DNA from: Fibrella rubiginis
Lineage (GTDB): Bacteria > Bacteroidota > Bacteroidia > Cytophagales > Spirosomataceae
Direction of reading: 5' to 3'
Assembly (NCBI RefSeq): GCF_017353185.1
Contig: NZ_JAFMYV010000002.1
Span: 558,001 to 622,000 of the forward strand
Length of the DNA: 64,000 nt
Shown: piece by piece, positions 42,320 through 51,950 of the stretch
How positions within the stretch are numbered: the stretch's first letter is position 1
How the letters are laid out: each line of letters begins with the position of its first letter
Program-made: the position numbers and the translations under genes
Notes under the pieces: model-generated
Told to the model about the DNA's origin: nothing
Databases searched by the model: none
What the model saw: the letters and a program-made list of their open reading frames with translations, nothing else

Positions 42320-44956
42320 CTACGCCTTTGCTCCCACTTTGTCCTTTTCCGCAGTAGCGTTGCCAGCACTCCCCCGAAGGCTAAAATACAGACCGGCGAT
42401 GAGCAGCAGGACCAACCCCACGTTGGCAATCAAATCGAGGGTGTTACCAATGGCGGCGGTTTTTGGGTCGAAGCGGAACTCGATGGTGTGTTTTCCGGCG
42501 GGTATGCGCAGGCCACGCAGCACGTAGTCGGTGCGGAAGTGGGGAGTTTCTTTGCCGTCGATATAGGCTTTCCAGTCGTCGTTGCCCCGGTAGAATATCT
42601 CCGAAAACACCGCTACCTGCTCCGTTGGGCTGTCGCTTTGGTAAGTCATCTTGTCCGGCGAATAGGCCGTCAGTGCAATTGTTCCGGCGGGCGACAGCGT
42701 GGCGGGCAGACCGCTTAGCTGATTGGCGTAGCGTTGGTCTACAATGGCGGTGGTGCGCGGATCTGCTGTTTTTAGCGCGGCCATTTCAGCGTCGGCGTTG
42801 GGTACTTGCTGTATGCGCTGCACAAACCAGGCATTGCCCAGCGCGTTGGGGTTTTGCTGCGCCTGCGGGGCACCCACGGGCCGGCCCGTGCTGTCCATCT
42901 GAGCCGCGATCACGTATTTCACGTTCAGCATGTTCAGAATGTTGTCGGCGTTGCCAGTCCGGAAACCGTACTGTATCAACTCCTGGTACCGCCGCAATTT
43001 AGCCGCATTATACCCGCCAATCGACTTGTGAAAGTACGAGGGCCGATTATCGCTCATAAAATCGCCCGTATTGTCGAACACCCGGTAGCTTAGCGACTTG
43101 TCCTGCAAAATCTGCGCATCGGCAGGGGTTTCCTCAAAAGCAGCATCTACCAGTGATTTCGACCGGAAGCTTTGGTTGTTGATGTACCGTTTTGCCACCG
43201 AATAAATGTCGACAGTCAGGAACAGAAACAGGAGGGGCAGGAAAAACGCGGCTTTCAATCGACCACTCACATAGGCCCAGATAAGGGCAGCAGCCACGGC
43301 GACGAAGAAGAATGTACGGAACGCGTCGGCCCGCATCAGGCCAATCCGGTCGTTGACCAGCGCCTGCACCAGGTCGCCTCCCTGTGGCCCAAACAGTTGC
43401 GCGTCGTTGGGGCCACGGAAACTCAGCAGACTTCCGCCCACCAGGGCCAGCAGCAGGGCCAGACCGCCCGTAAGACCGAAACTAATCAGCAGCGGCCGTT
43501 TAATGTCGGCAAAGGTTGGTTTCCGGGCCACCACCGTATATACCGCCAAAGCAGCCCCAGCCGCCAGAAACAGTTGCATCAGCGTGAGGGCCATCGTAAC
43601 GGCCCGAAACTTGTTGAAGAACGGGAAATAGTTGAACAGCAGGCCGTTGATAGCCATCATGTTTTTGCCCAGGGCAAGAACCAGCATAAACGCTGCCGAT
43701 GCCAGCAGATACCACCGCAAGTTGCCCGTACTGATAAATAAACTCAGGATAAACAAAAACACGACAATAGCCCCGGCGTAGGCCGGTCCGCCAATGCCGT
43801 ATTCGTCGCCCCAGTAGGCGGGTATTTGCTGCGACACGGCCACCAGTGCATCTTCGGCGGGGTAGCCCCGGCTTACCAGCGCGTTATAGAGTTCCGACTT
43901 TTCGGTCAGTCCACCCGAGCCGCCACCAAACAGGTTGGGGATAAACAGGGTTAGCGCATCGCCGATGCCGTAGCTGTATTGAAAGGCATAATCTTCATCC
44001 AGTCCGTCGGTGGCTCTGGCGCGGCCCGACGTTTCGGCTACGGCAGGCTGACCCGGTGAAGCCGCAACGGCCGTTGTTTTGGCCGTCAACTCCGACTTAC
44101 CCCGGATCGTTTCTTTCGAAAATTCATTCAAAATCAGCAGCCGCTTGCTGTACGTAGCCATACCCAGTCCGGTGGTTACGCCAAAAATGACCAGACCCAT
44201 GATGAACTGTTTGGCCAGCCCCGCCCGAAACAGGCGAATACCCTCAATCAGCACGTATAACCCGACGCACAGGAAAAGATAGAATGTAATTTGAACGTGG
44301 TTGGCGCTGATGTTGAGACAGGCAAACAAGCCCGTTACCGCCGCACCCGACCAGTAATGGCCCCGCAGGCAAAGCACCAGCCCAGCCAAAATGCCCGGCG
44401 CATAGGCCAGTGCCAGCGCCTTTGAAATATGACCCGCTTCTATGCTCAGAATGTTCCAGGAGCCAAAGGCGTAGGCTACAGCACCCATGGCAGCCAGCCA
44501 GCCCCGTGTAGTGCCAGACAAAGGCACGTTATTGTCAACTATCTTATCCTCAGCGACTCTAACACTGTTAACCACTCGACTAACTGTACCATTCCGGAGC
44601 AGCACGACGAGCAAGATATACATGCCCACCATCTGCAAAAACACCACGTCGACGGGGCGGGGAAAAATGCGCAGCACAGCGGCAGCAGCGGTACCAATGA
44701 ATGTATTTGGGTACTCCGAAGCGATCAGGTAGCCGGGCATCCCGCTAAACAGGGCGTTGGTCCAGTTGGGGTATTTACCGGTTTCTGCCTTGTAATGGCG
44801 CAACTCCATGGTGGCGGCGTTACCCGTCCGTACATCTTGCAGCGCGAGTTCCTTGCCTTCCCAGGCGGGAAAAAAATAGATGGATGTGAGCAGGAAAAGC
44901 CCGAAAACAAAGAGCAAATGAGGCCTCAGGCGCTGAAATAGGGTTCGTTGTTCCAT
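42320..44956 (-). CDS. YfhO family membrane protein
   Basis: This protein has 878 residues from the ATG at 44956; a TTG at 44965 adds three residues. It is a polytopic membrane protein with about 13 helices in the first 600 residues, strings SYFHKSIGGYNAAKLRRYQELI and NMLNVKYVI, and a C-terminal extracytoplasmic part (EIFYRGNDDWKAYIDGKETPHFRTDYVLRGLRIPAG, shown for its typical pattern). The YfhO group includes lipid-linked glycosyltransferase-like proteins in Gram-positives, where it glycosylates lipoteichoic acid; in Bacteroidota the acceptor is unknown. A TATCTTTG box (44963-44970, - strand) sits just before the ATG, next to hairpin element K. Confidence 0.88.
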   Translation of the reverse strand: MEQRTLFQRLRPHLLFVFGLFLLTSIYFFPAWEGKELALQDVRTGNAATMELRHYKAETGKYPNWTNALFSGMPGYLIASEYPNTFIGTAAAAVLRIFPRPVDVVFLQMVGMYILLVVLLRNGTVSRVVNSVRVAEDKIVDNNVPLSGTTRGWLAAMGAVAYAFGSWNILSIEAGHISKALALAYAPGILAGLVLCLRGHYWSGAAVTGLFACLNISANHVQITFYLFLCVGLYVLIEGIRLFRAGLAKQFIMGLVIFGVTTGLGMATYSKRLLILNEFSKETIRGKSELTAKTTAVAASPGQPAVAETSGRARATDGLDEDYAFQYSYGIGDALTLFIPNLFGGGSGGLTEKSELYNALVSRGYPAEDALVAVSQQIPAYWGDEYGIGGPAYAGAIVVFLFILSLFISTGNLRWYLLASAAFMLVLALGKNMMAINGLLFNYFPFFNKFRAVTMALTLMQLFLAAGAALAVYTVVARKPTFADIKRPLLISFGLTGGLALLLALVGGSLLSFRGPNDAQLFGPQGGDLVQALVNDRIGLMRADAFRTFFFVAVAAALIWAYVSGRLKAAFFLPLLFLFLTVDIYSVAKRYINNQSFRSKSLVDAAFEETPADAQILQDKSLSYRVFDNTGDFMSDNRPSYFHKSIGGYNAAKLRRYQELIQYGFRTGNADNILNMLNVKYVIAAQMDSTGRPVGAPQAQQNPNALGNAWFVQRIQQVPNADAEMAALKTADPRTTAIVDQRYANQLSGLPATLSPAGTIALTAYSPDKMTYQSDSPTEQVAVFSEIFYRGNDDWKAYIDGKETPHFRTDYVLRGLRIPAGKHTIEFRFDPKTAAIGNTLDLIANVGLVLLLIAGLYFSLRGSAGNATAEKDKVGAKA

Positions 44957-44977
44957 ACGGGGCAAAGATAGAAGGGA

Positions 44978-45086
44978 AAGCAGGAAAGCAGGAAAGGAAG
45001 AAGGGAGGAAAGGGTGGCTGACGCCAGCAAATTGCTCGTGCGTCAGCCACCCTTTCCTCCCTTCTTCCTTTCCTGCTTTCCTGCTT
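44978..45086. repeat. Hairpin element K with 8-bp units
   Basis: The arms are perfect 47-nt complements (44978-45024 with 45040-45086) around a 15-nt loop. Here the unit length is eight: GGAAAGCA, GGAAAGCA, GGAAAGGA, AGAAGGGA, GGAAAGGG, then TGG and the head CTGACGC. The arm is purine-rich, so the hairpin has an almost all-purine strand. It ends immediately before the stop codon of the gluconate-dehydrogenase subunit gene (45087). Confidence 0.92.
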
Positions 45087-45710
45087 CTAGGTATAACTCA
45101 ACCCAAACTTCTTCAGCACGGGTTCGGGCACGCCCTCCCATTGGTTGGGGGTATTGCCTTTGTAGCCGAGGTCTTCAATGCCGATTTTACTGGTGTAAAA
45201 GCCACAGACCACGAAGTTGCGCATCATGTTGAAAAACGCCACCCCCTGCGACATGTCCTTCTTTGCTTTCTGCGGGTACGCGATCTGATCAACCATGTTG
45301 ATCTGCTGCGCACGGGTGCAGTCGGCGAAGGGCTTGCCGTATAGTTTGCGGCAGGTGTTGTCGAGCCAGGCCAGACCACCGCGCATGGGCGTTTGGTTGG
45401 CGGGAACGTCTTTCATCATAAACTCGATGAAGGCCGGTACACCTGCCTGCGTGGCACTGCCCGATTTGCTGTCGGCCGGAATAATGATGTCCGACAGAAG
45501 GGTGACGGTTTTCAGTTCCTGGGGCGTAAAAAACTTGTCGGCATGGAGCTTGACATCGCGCTCTGCCTCAAACGGCTGTCTTCCTCCCGGTACTTTCAGG
45601 GGCACCTTCTTGTCGGGGGGCAATGGTACGCCTGCCTCAGCGGGACCAACGGCCAAACCGAAGGTAATTCCGGAAAAACCAAGGGCTTTTAGTGTGTCTC
45701 TACGTTTCAT
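45087..45710 (-). CDS. Gluconate 2-dehydrogenase subunit 3 family protein
   Basis: This 207-residue protein begins MKRRDTLKALGFSGITFG, a signal sequence close to the Tat type (RRDTLK). The family pattern FFTPQELKTVTLLSDIIIPADSKSGSATQAGVPAFIEFMMKD, given as typical, and LDNTCRKLYGKPFADC are present. It is the small subunit of membrane-bound GMC dehydrogenases, possibly guiding their export or iron-sulfur/flavin assembly. The start is 14 nt from the GMC gene stop, so the two form an operon. The usual third subunit, a multiheme cytochrome c, is not here. Confidence 0.9.
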   Translation of the reverse strand: MKRRDTLKALGFSGITFGLAVGPAEAGVPLPPDKKVPLKVPGGRQPFEAERDVKLHADKFFTPQELKTVTLLSDIIIPADSKSGSATQAGVPAFIEFMMKDVPANQTPMRGGLAWLDNTCRKLYGKPFADCTRAQQINMVDQIAYPQKAKKDMSQGVAFFNMMRNFVVCGFYTSKIGIEDLGYKGNTPNQWEGVPEPVLKKFGLSYT

Positions 45711-45724
45711 GAGAAAGTTCAGGG

Positions 45725-47476
45725 TCAAATGTTTTTCTTCTTTACCTGATCGATAACAAATTCAGACGTGCGCATGGAGTTGGCCAGGATAGTCAACGTC
45801 ACGTTTTTATCACCCTGCGACACGAAGGGGGCGGCGTCAACAACAAACAGGTTCTTGCAGTCGTGGGCTTGCTGGTAAGCATTCAGGGCCGATTTGTTGG
45901 GGTCTTTACCCATCCGTACCGTGCCTACTTCGTGAATGATCTTGCCGGGAGCCTCCAGTCCGTAGCCGTGGTTGGTTTCCGGGCCAGGCTTGTTACCCAT
46001 TGGAATGGCACCCATCGCGTGGAAGATTTCCTCGAACGTATCCTGCATGTGCTTGGCCTGCTTCACCTCATAATCCGACCATTTGTAGTTGAACCGTAGG
46101 GTCGGAATACCGTATTTGTCCACCTTGTCGGGATCGATTTCGCAGTAGTTGCTCTCCAGCGGCACCGGCTCCCCACGCCCGGCCATGTGTACGTAGGCCC
46201 CGTAGAACCGGCGTACGTCTTCTTTCAGGCCCGATCCGTAGCCACCGGCCGGTTTCATAGTACCGTTGGCGGTGGGGTACTTTCCGTTCATGTTTTCGGT
46301 GCCAAAACCAAAGCCGAAGCCCGGCATGCCCATGCCACCACCATATTCGATGTGGTAGCCACGCGGGAAATCGAGTTTTTTGTTGTCGAGCCACCAGGGG
46401 GTAAATACGTGCATACCCCCCACGCCGTCTTCGTTGTAGCGGTCACGGTCCATCAGGGCGGGAACGAAAGCACCCCGCGAAGCACCGGTTGAGTCGTTGA
46501 GGTATTTGCCGACTACGCCGCTGCTGTTGGCCAGGCCATTGGGGTGCAGCGCCGACTTCGAGTTGAGCAGAATCCGCGCCGACTCACAGGCCGAAGCACC
46601 CAGCATCACGGTCTTGGCCCGTACGGTATGCTCCTGCATGGTGCCGGTATGCACAAAGCTCACGCCCGTGGCAAGGCCCGTTTTGGGGTCGGTAGTCACT
46701 TCGCGGCACATGGCCCCGTTGATGAGGGTCACGTTACCCGTTTTAATGGCCGGAATACACAATACCGACGAGGCCGAGAAGTCGGCGTAGGCCTGGCAAC
46801 CCCGGCCGCATTGATTGCAGTAAAAACACTGTCCACGCTCATTGTTGATGGCTTTTGTCAGAATCGCCAGCCGCGACGGGATCACCGGAATACCAATTCC
46901 CTTGGCTGCTTTCTGAATCATCAACTCGTGCAGGCGCGGTTTTGGCGGTGGCAAAAAGTGGCCGTCCGGTTCATTGCGGATGCCTTCCTTCGACCCAAAT
47001 ACGCCAACGAGTTTATCAACCCGGTCATAGTAGGGAGCCACATCTTCATACGTAATTGGCCAGTCGTCGCCCACACCTGTCAGCGAGCCACGCCGGAAAT
47101 CGTCGGGGCCAAACCGAAGCGAGATACGCCCCCAGTGGTTGGTCCGTCCGCCCAGCATCCGCGAACGGAACCAGTGAAATTCAGTACCGGTCTTGGCCGA
47201 ATACGGTTCTCCATCGATTTGCCAGCCGCCCCATGCCGCGTCGAAATCACCAAACGGGCGGGTTGTGTTAGCGCCGCGCCGTGGCGATTCGTAGGGCCAT
47301 TTTAGCTGCGTAATGTATTTCGGGTCGGCGGGATCGAAATAGCCACCGGCTTCCAGCAGCACCACTTTCGCACCGGCTTTGGCCAGCATGTAGGCTGCCA
47401 TGCCGCCGCCTGCACCTGACCCAACAATAGCCACATCGTAGACCACAGGGGCTTCTTTAATCTGAAATGGATTCAT
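45725..47476 (-). CDS. GMC family oxidoreductase
   Basis: This 583-residue flavoprotein dehydrogenase binds FAD through GSGAGGGMAAYMLAKAGAKVVLLEAG (residues about 16-41). It shows GGRTNHWGRISLRF, CFYCNQCGRGCQAY (a cysteine cluster as in gluconate/2-keto-gluconate dehydrogenase large subunits that bind Fe-S), HEVGTVRMGKDP and the C-terminal NLFVVDAAPFVSQGDKNVTLTILANS. It probably oxidises a sugar or sugar acid in the periplasm. The small subunit is encoded next to it. No signal peptide is visible, consistent with transport in complex with the subunit that bears the Tat-like signal. Confidence 0.94.
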   Translation of the reverse strand: MNPFQIKEAPVVYDVAIVGSGAGGGMAAYMLAKAGAKVVLLEAGGYFDPADPKYITQLKWPYESPRRGANTTRPFGDFDAAWGGWQIDGEPYSAKTGTEFHWFRSRMLGGRTNHWGRISLRFGPDDFRRGSLTGVGDDWPITYEDVAPYYDRVDKLVGVFGSKEGIRNEPDGHFLPPPKPRLHELMIQKAAKGIGIPVIPSRLAILTKAINNERGQCFYCNQCGRGCQAYADFSASSVLCIPAIKTGNVTLINGAMCREVTTDPKTGLATGVSFVHTGTMQEHTVRAKTVMLGASACESARILLNSKSALHPNGLANSSGVVGKYLNDSTGASRGAFVPALMDRDRYNEDGVGGMHVFTPWWLDNKKLDFPRGYHIEYGGGMGMPGFGFGFGTENMNGKYPTANGTMKPAGGYGSGLKEDVRRFYGAYVHMAGRGEPVPLESNYCEIDPDKVDKYGIPTLRFNYKWSDYEVKQAKHMQDTFEEIFHAMGAIPMGNKPGPETNHGYGLEAPGKIIHEVGTVRMGKDPNKSALNAYQQAHDCKNLFVVDAAPFVSQGDKNVTLTILANSMRTSEFVIDQVKKKNI

Positions 47477-47561
47477 AAAACGTTCGTTTGGGAGTACCTG
47501 AACTGGAAAGCAATTAGGCTACTGCTGTAGTAAAGACGCAGGGGACTGAAATATCACTATC

Positions 47562-47678
47562 AAGTCTAAAGTCTAAAGTTTAAAGTCTAAGGTTTAAAGT
47601 TGGCTGACGCAGGCGTACTCTCGCGTCAGCCAACTTTAAACCTTAGACTTTAGACTTTAGACTTTAAACTTTAGACTC
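47562..47678. repeat. Heptad-stem hairpin element L with unequal arms
   Basis: The left arm (47562-47610) consists of exactly seven 7-bp units: AAGTCTA, AAGTCTA, AAGTTTA, AAGTCTA, AGGTTTA, AAGTTGG and the head CTGACGC. The right arm (47623-47678), read on the other strand, has eight: the same order with one more AAGTCTA-type unit. So the arms differ by exactly one unit. It overlaps the first base of the M14 peptidase stop codon. Confidence 0.93.
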
Positions 47679-50295
47679 AATACGAACTCATAAATACAGC
47701 ATTACCAAAAAGCAGCTTGCCATTATACCAGAAGCCCCGGAACAGCGGGTTATCGGCCAGGTAAATGACTTGCCCTTTGCCAAGGTCCTGCACCCCAACC
47801 GATAGCGTTTGTTTCAGTTTCTCCTTCGCGTTTTTTCCGGCGAAACCAGCCACTAAGTCGCTATCTTTCAAATACCCCACGTTCCAGCCGTCTTTCAAAA
47901 TGTCGTAGTTGTGGGCATCCAGCACCAGGGTGTAGTAGTTGGTTGTCAGGCCGAAACCCAGCGGATGCGTGGCATCGAGGTGGAGGCGGTAGATACTGCC
48001 TGGCGTCTCGTCGGAGACAGCTTCACGCTCACGGCTGGCGTAAATTTTTAGTGAGTCGGTCAGGGCTTTTTCTTTGCCACCTTTGCGGGCTTCATCTTTC
48101 TTGTCTTCTTTCTCCCTGATGTCGAAGCCCTCTTTACCTACCAGCGACCCAATGGCTTTTTCCATGGCGATAAGCTTTCCACCCGCCCGGATCCATTCGC
48201 GCAGGGCCGTTAGCACGCGCTCATTCAAAATCCGGCTGTAGCCATACCCATTGGGCATCACCAGCACATCGAGTTGCCGCCAGTCGACGTTGGCCAGGTC
48301 GGCACCGTTGATCAGGCTGACGGGGTATTTCAGCTCCTGGTCAAAGTAATGCCACACCTCACCCACCGCCGTGGCCGTCAGCCCCTCGCCCGACACCACG
48401 CCTACCCGGGGCGCTTTGAGCGACAGGATGAAGTCGGAGCCAAAATCAGACCCTTTCGTAACAAAGCCCGATTTGATGGGTGTCAGTTTTACGTTTAGTT
48501 TGGCCGCTTCCTGCTGCACAATCTCGTCGAACCGGCCGCCGAGGCGTTCATTGCCCGCCCGCGTAATCAGCAGCGTACCCGCGCCGTAGGTCTGCCCGTC
48601 GGTTTCGAAAGGCTTTTCGGCAGCCCGCACTTTCAGCTTTTTAGCCAGCAACTGCGCCAGCAACTGCACCGACGGCATCGACTGCCAGCGGGCCACATAG
48701 GCGTAGGGCCGGTCGGTGGTTGCGGCAGTGGCCGTGACCGTTGTTGACGCGGGCATGGCTACGGGGTCGAGGCGGGTGTTGAGGCCGTAGGTTTGCAGGC
48801 CATACGCGTAGGGCAGCGACCAGGCCGTGATGTCGTAGGTGATCGAATCCTCCAGCGCCGTGGTAGGCTCAAACAGAATTTTCACCAGCGTCGATTTCGG
48901 CTGAAACGCGCTGATTACCAGGTCTTCCGGGGCAACAGACACAGTTTTGGCAGCCTTCTGGGTGAAATAATTATAGACCCCGTCTGCCGATGAGCCTTTG
49001 CTCCGCGATGTGGTGTTGCCACCCACCGTGATGGCCCGGCCAGCCATACCATAACGAATGTTGTTGCGGTCGAGCAGTTGGCGGAGGGCAGCCAGCTTGC
49101 CTTCGTCACCACCACTTTTCACCACATACGTCTTGTAGGCACCTACCGGCGTGCGCTGCGCCCGGTCAAAGAAATTGCCAAATTCGGTCACCACCTCCGC
49201 CGACCGGTCGGCTACCGATTCGAGCGTGGCGAACGACGAAGCCACGTGGTGGTCAATGCGCTGCCGGAGCGTGAGCGTGTCGCCGTCGGCCTTACGGGCC
49301 GCTACGCCCGCCCGGCCGCTGCCACCCTGTTCGTAGGTCATGCCGATGGCGCCGTTGTAGGTAGGGTACGTGTCGCCGTAGCTGGGGTAGAACAGGTCGA
49401 AGCGTTCGCGGGTGTAGTAGAGCCAGTTGTTTTTGTCGAAATACCGGCTGCAATATTGCCCAACGATGGTCTGAAAATTCCGCTGAAAGGGTGTAATGTC
49501 TTCGTGATACGGTTTGGCCGACGGGGCGAAATAATACGGACTTTCGAGGCCCATTTCGTGGAAATCGCCGTGCAGATGAGGCATCCACTGTTGGTAAAGC
49601 ACCATGCGCTGCTGGGTCGTTTCCTGCGTTTGCCAGGCCCAGTCGCGGTTTGGATCGAAATAGTAGTGGGTATAGCGGCCACCGGGCCAGGGTTCGTTGT
49701 GTTCCCGCGCAAACAGGTTGGGGTCGCCCACGCGGCCATGCATCTGGTTGTACCAGTTCACGTAGCGGTCGTGGCCGTCGGGGTTCAGACCGGGGTCGAG
49801 AATGACCACGCTGGTTTCCAGAATTTTGGGCGAAACGGGAAACGGCGTTCTGGCCTGCGCCGGCACCAGCAGTCCGTGGAGCACCTCCATAAACGCTTCC
49901 GAACTAACAGCTTCGTTGCCGTGTACGTTGTAGCTCAGCCACTGAATACTGGGGATGGTTTTCCCCGACGGTTTGCCATCGAGCATGCCGATCCGGCGCA
50001 GGTTGTCGGTTCGGATTTCCTCGAGGCGGGCCATATTGGCCTCATTGGCAATGATCACCACGGCCAGCGGGCGGCCTTCGTAAGTGGTGCCGTAGTTGAT
50101 AAAGCGTACCCGGTTTGGGGCCTGCTGGGCCACCTGACGGGCATAGTCGAGTACGCGATGGTGGGGGGTAAAGCGTTCGCCGATGGCATAACCCAGAAAT
50201 TGGGCAGGACTGGAGACGGTGGTTTGGGCAACAAGCGGAGAGGAAAGTACCGCGAGAAACAGAGCACACAGGCAGATGCCTATACTTTTTTTCAT
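47677..50295 (-). CDS. M14 family zinc carboxypeptidase
   Basis: This protein has 872 residues from the ATG at 50295 (MKKSIGICLCALFLAVLSSPLVAQ, a signal peptide); the open extension to 50409 is not used. The zinc site is in YNVHGNEAVSSEAF, with DPGLNPDGHDRYVNW and FHEMGLES for later ligand and substrate residues. The C-terminal half (about 480-872) is a separate domain of the kind found in long M14 proteins, with a class I glutamine amidotransferase-like part (VLVMPNGYGYSRILNERVLTALREWI). It would cleave C-terminal amino acids from peptides outside the cell. It is divergent from tRNA-Glu. Confidence 0.93.
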   Translation of the reverse strand: MKKSIGICLCALFLAVLSSPLVAQTTVSSPAQFLGYAIGERFTPHHRVLDYARQVAQQAPNRVRFINYGTTYEGRPLAVVIIANEANMARLEEIRTDNLRRIGMLDGKPSGKTIPSIQWLSYNVHGNEAVSSEAFMEVLHGLLVPAQARTPFPVSPKILETSVVILDPGLNPDGHDRYVNWYNQMHGRVGDPNLFAREHNEPWPGGRYTHYYFDPNRDWAWQTQETTQQRMVLYQQWMPHLHGDFHEMGLESPYYFAPSAKPYHEDITPFQRNFQTIVGQYCSRYFDKNNWLYYTRERFDLFYPSYGDTYPTYNGAIGMTYEQGGSGRAGVAARKADGDTLTLRQRIDHHVASSFATLESVADRSAEVVTEFGNFFDRAQRTPVGAYKTYVVKSGGDEGKLAALRQLLDRNNIRYGMAGRAITVGGNTTSRSKGSSADGVYNYFTQKAAKTVSVAPEDLVISAFQPKSTLVKILFEPTTALEDSITYDITAWSLPYAYGLQTYGLNTRLDPVAMPASTTVTATAATTDRPYAYVARWQSMPSVQLLAQLLAKKLKVRAAEKPFETDGQTYGAGTLLITRAGNERLGGRFDEIVQQEAAKLNVKLTPIKSGFVTKGSDFGSDFILSLKAPRVGVVSGEGLTATAVGEVWHYFDQELKYPVSLINGADLANVDWRQLDVLVMPNGYGYSRILNERVLTALREWIRAGGKLIAMEKAIGSLVGKEGFDIREKEDKKDEARKGGKEKALTDSLKIYASREREAVSDETPGSIYRLHLDATHPLGFGLTTNYYTLVLDAHNYDILKDGWNVGYLKDSDLVAGFAGKNAKEKLKQTLSVGVQDLGKGQVIYLADNPLFRGFWYNGKLLFGNAVFMSSY

Positions 50296-50403
50296 GCCGA
50301 CGAAGGGGGTAAAACAGGTTGATGTTGAGCGGATTGCTGCACGCCAAAAATAGCAGTAAAAGGGGCTGAACCGCTTTCCCCGAGATTTTTTTGGGGGTAG
50401 GTA

Positions 50404-50433
50404 TTGCATTTTACGGGCTTAGCCGTACTTTTG
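50404..50433 (+). promoter_or_regulatory. Promoter of tRNA-Glu (TTG / TAnnTTTG)
   Basis: TTG at 50404-50406 and TACTTTTG at 50426-50433 are separated by 19 nt, which fits the -33/-7 consensus of the Bacteroidota primary sigma factor. The box ends 61 nt before the mature tRNA. Confidence 0.75.
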
Positions 50434-50494
50434 CATCACGATTCGCTGACGCGGTGGTTTAATCATCAACAACCCGTCAGGTCTTTTACAAGAC

Positions 50495-50566
50495 GGCCGA
50501 TTCGTCTAGCGGTTAGGACATCGCCCTTTCACGGCGGTAACACGGGTTCGATTCCCGTATCGGTCA
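50495..50566 (+). tRNA. tRNA-Glu (anticodon TTC)
   Basis: This is a full cloverleaf of 72 nt. The acceptor stem GGCCGAT pairs with ATCGGTC (one G-T pair), followed by discriminator A. The D-arm is GTCTAGCGGTTAGGAC, the anticodon stem-loop CGCCCTTTCACGGCG contains TTC, and the T-arm is ACGGGTTCGATTCCCGT. CCA is not encoded. It stands alone, with its own promoter and terminator. Confidence 0.97.
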
Positions 50567-50574
50567 CTAACATT

Positions 50575-50609
50575 GCCCCTAACTCGGAAAAAGTTAGGGG
50601 CTTTTTTTT
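50575..50609 (+). terminator. Terminator after tRNA-Glu
   Basis: A perfect 10-bp stem GCCCCTAACT with AGTTAGGGGC (50575-50584 and 50592-50601) is followed by eight T residues. It starts 9 nt after the tRNA. Confidence 0.93.
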
Positions 50610-50660
50610 GTGCTCATCCACGCTCTTTCTGGTTCATACCATACTACCCTATGAACCAGT

Positions 50661-51950
50661 ATGGCCAGACCAACGAGGAAAGACCGGCACGTACCCCGCC
50701 TGCGCTCTGATGAGCTGAAGGGAGAACGGCGCACGACCTGGGCCGAACTACTCAATGATCTGGTATACACGGCTATTGTGGCGCAGCTAGCCAATCGGCT
50801 TATCCATCATCTTGATGGCCTGGCACTGGGTCAGTTTTTTCTGCTCTACGTACCGGTCTGGTGGCTCTGGAATGGGCAAACGCACTACGCCACCCGCTTC
50901 GACAGTGAACAGGATGTGGTGCACCGAATACTGGGCTGCCTGCAACTGGTTGGGCTGCTTGTGCTGGCCGGGGCCATTCCAACAGCCATTGAAACAAACG
51001 CAACCGTTTATGCCCTCACCTACGCCCTGGTGCGGGGCATCCTGCTCCTCGAATACGTTCGCGCCTGGCATTACGTACCCAAAGCCCGGCCTTATATCAA
51101 AGTAATCCTGATTGGGTTTTCCATTTCTATCCTTATCTGGATTGCTTCTATCGGGATACGCCCCCCCTACCGCTACGCCCTTTGGGCGGTAGCGCTGTTG
51201 ATCGAACTGGCTACGCCGATCACGTCGGGCGGTAAACTACACCGCGATTTCCCGCCCGACGTGCGTCACCTGCCCGAACGCTACGGCCTGTTTACGCTGC
51301 TGGTGCTGGGGCAGGCCGTAACAGGTATTGTGCAGGGATTGGTGGCGAGTCCGTTTCAGGCGAAGAATATAGCGGCTACCTGCCTGGGTGGCCTGCTGAT
51401 CTTCGGACTATGGTGGGCTTATTTCGACCGGCTTGACGATGATGCAGTACGTGAACTGACGCAAACGCACATTGAGGAGGAAAAAGGCAACAAACTGAAA
51501 GCCGAAACCGATGAGCAAAGCAAACCCACGGTTCGCCGCTATACGCTATGGCTTTACATACACTTGCCCCTGACAGTGGCCTTAACTGTAATGGGAGTTG
51601 CCCTTACCTACGCGATCAAAACCATTGGGCAGCCACCGTCCGACTTACTACGCTGGTTACTGACGGGTTCAGTGGGTGTTTATCTGCTGGCCGAGGCGCT
51701 CATCAGCTACACTACCCTGCACGCCGGCCCCGCGCATATCAGTTTCAAACGGGGGGTGGCTGTTCGGGCGGGAACCGGCGTGGCGGTGCTGTTGCTGGGC
51801 TGGCTGACCCAACCGGATTTGCTGGTGCTGCTCTGTGCCACAACAGGCATTGTTATGGCCCTCATTATCAGCGATCAGCTCTCTCCGGATGCGCCTGAAA
51901 GCACCGAACGCACCGGCGATGATTCGCAGCAGCCAGAAAAGGGATTTTAA
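50661..51950 (+). CDS. Low temperature requirement protein A (LtrA) family
   Basis: This 429-residue polytopic membrane protein has eleven or so helices. The family opening WAELLNDLVYTAIVAQLANRLIHH is seen at residues about 27-50, with FDRLDDDAV after the sixth helix and LPERYGLFTLLVLGQAVTGIV in the middle. LtrA was named for cold growth in Listeria; its biochemical role is unknown. It is close to the tRNA but has its own start after the terminator. Its tail is Ser/Glu-rich. Confidence 0.9.
   Translation: MARPTRKDRHVPRLRSDELKGERRTTWAELLNDLVYTAIVAQLANRLIHHLDGLALGQFFLLYVPVWWLWNGQTHYATRFDSEQDVVHRILGCLQLVGLLVLAGAIPTAIETNATVYALTYALVRGILLLEYVRAWHYVPKARPYIKVILIGFSISILIWIASIGIRPPYRYALWAVALLIELATPITSGGKLHRDFPPDVRHLPERYGLFTLLVLGQAVTGIVQGLVASPFQAKNIAATCLGGLLIFGLWWAYFDRLDDDAVRELTQTHIEEEKGNKLKAETDEQSKPTVRRYTLWLYIHLPLTVALTVMGVALTYAIKTIGQPPSDLLRWLLTGSVGVYLLAEALISYTTLHAGPAHISFKRGVAVRAGTGVAVLLLGWLTQPDLLVLLCATTGIVMALIISDQLSPDAPESTERTGDDSQQPEKGF

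Noticed and set aside
49078..50322. 414-codon + strand ORF opposite the M14 peptidase gene
   Set aside because: It is a mirror reading frame of a GC-rich gene with clear zinc motifs on the other strand; its translation is Val/Gly/Arg/His-rich and matches no family.
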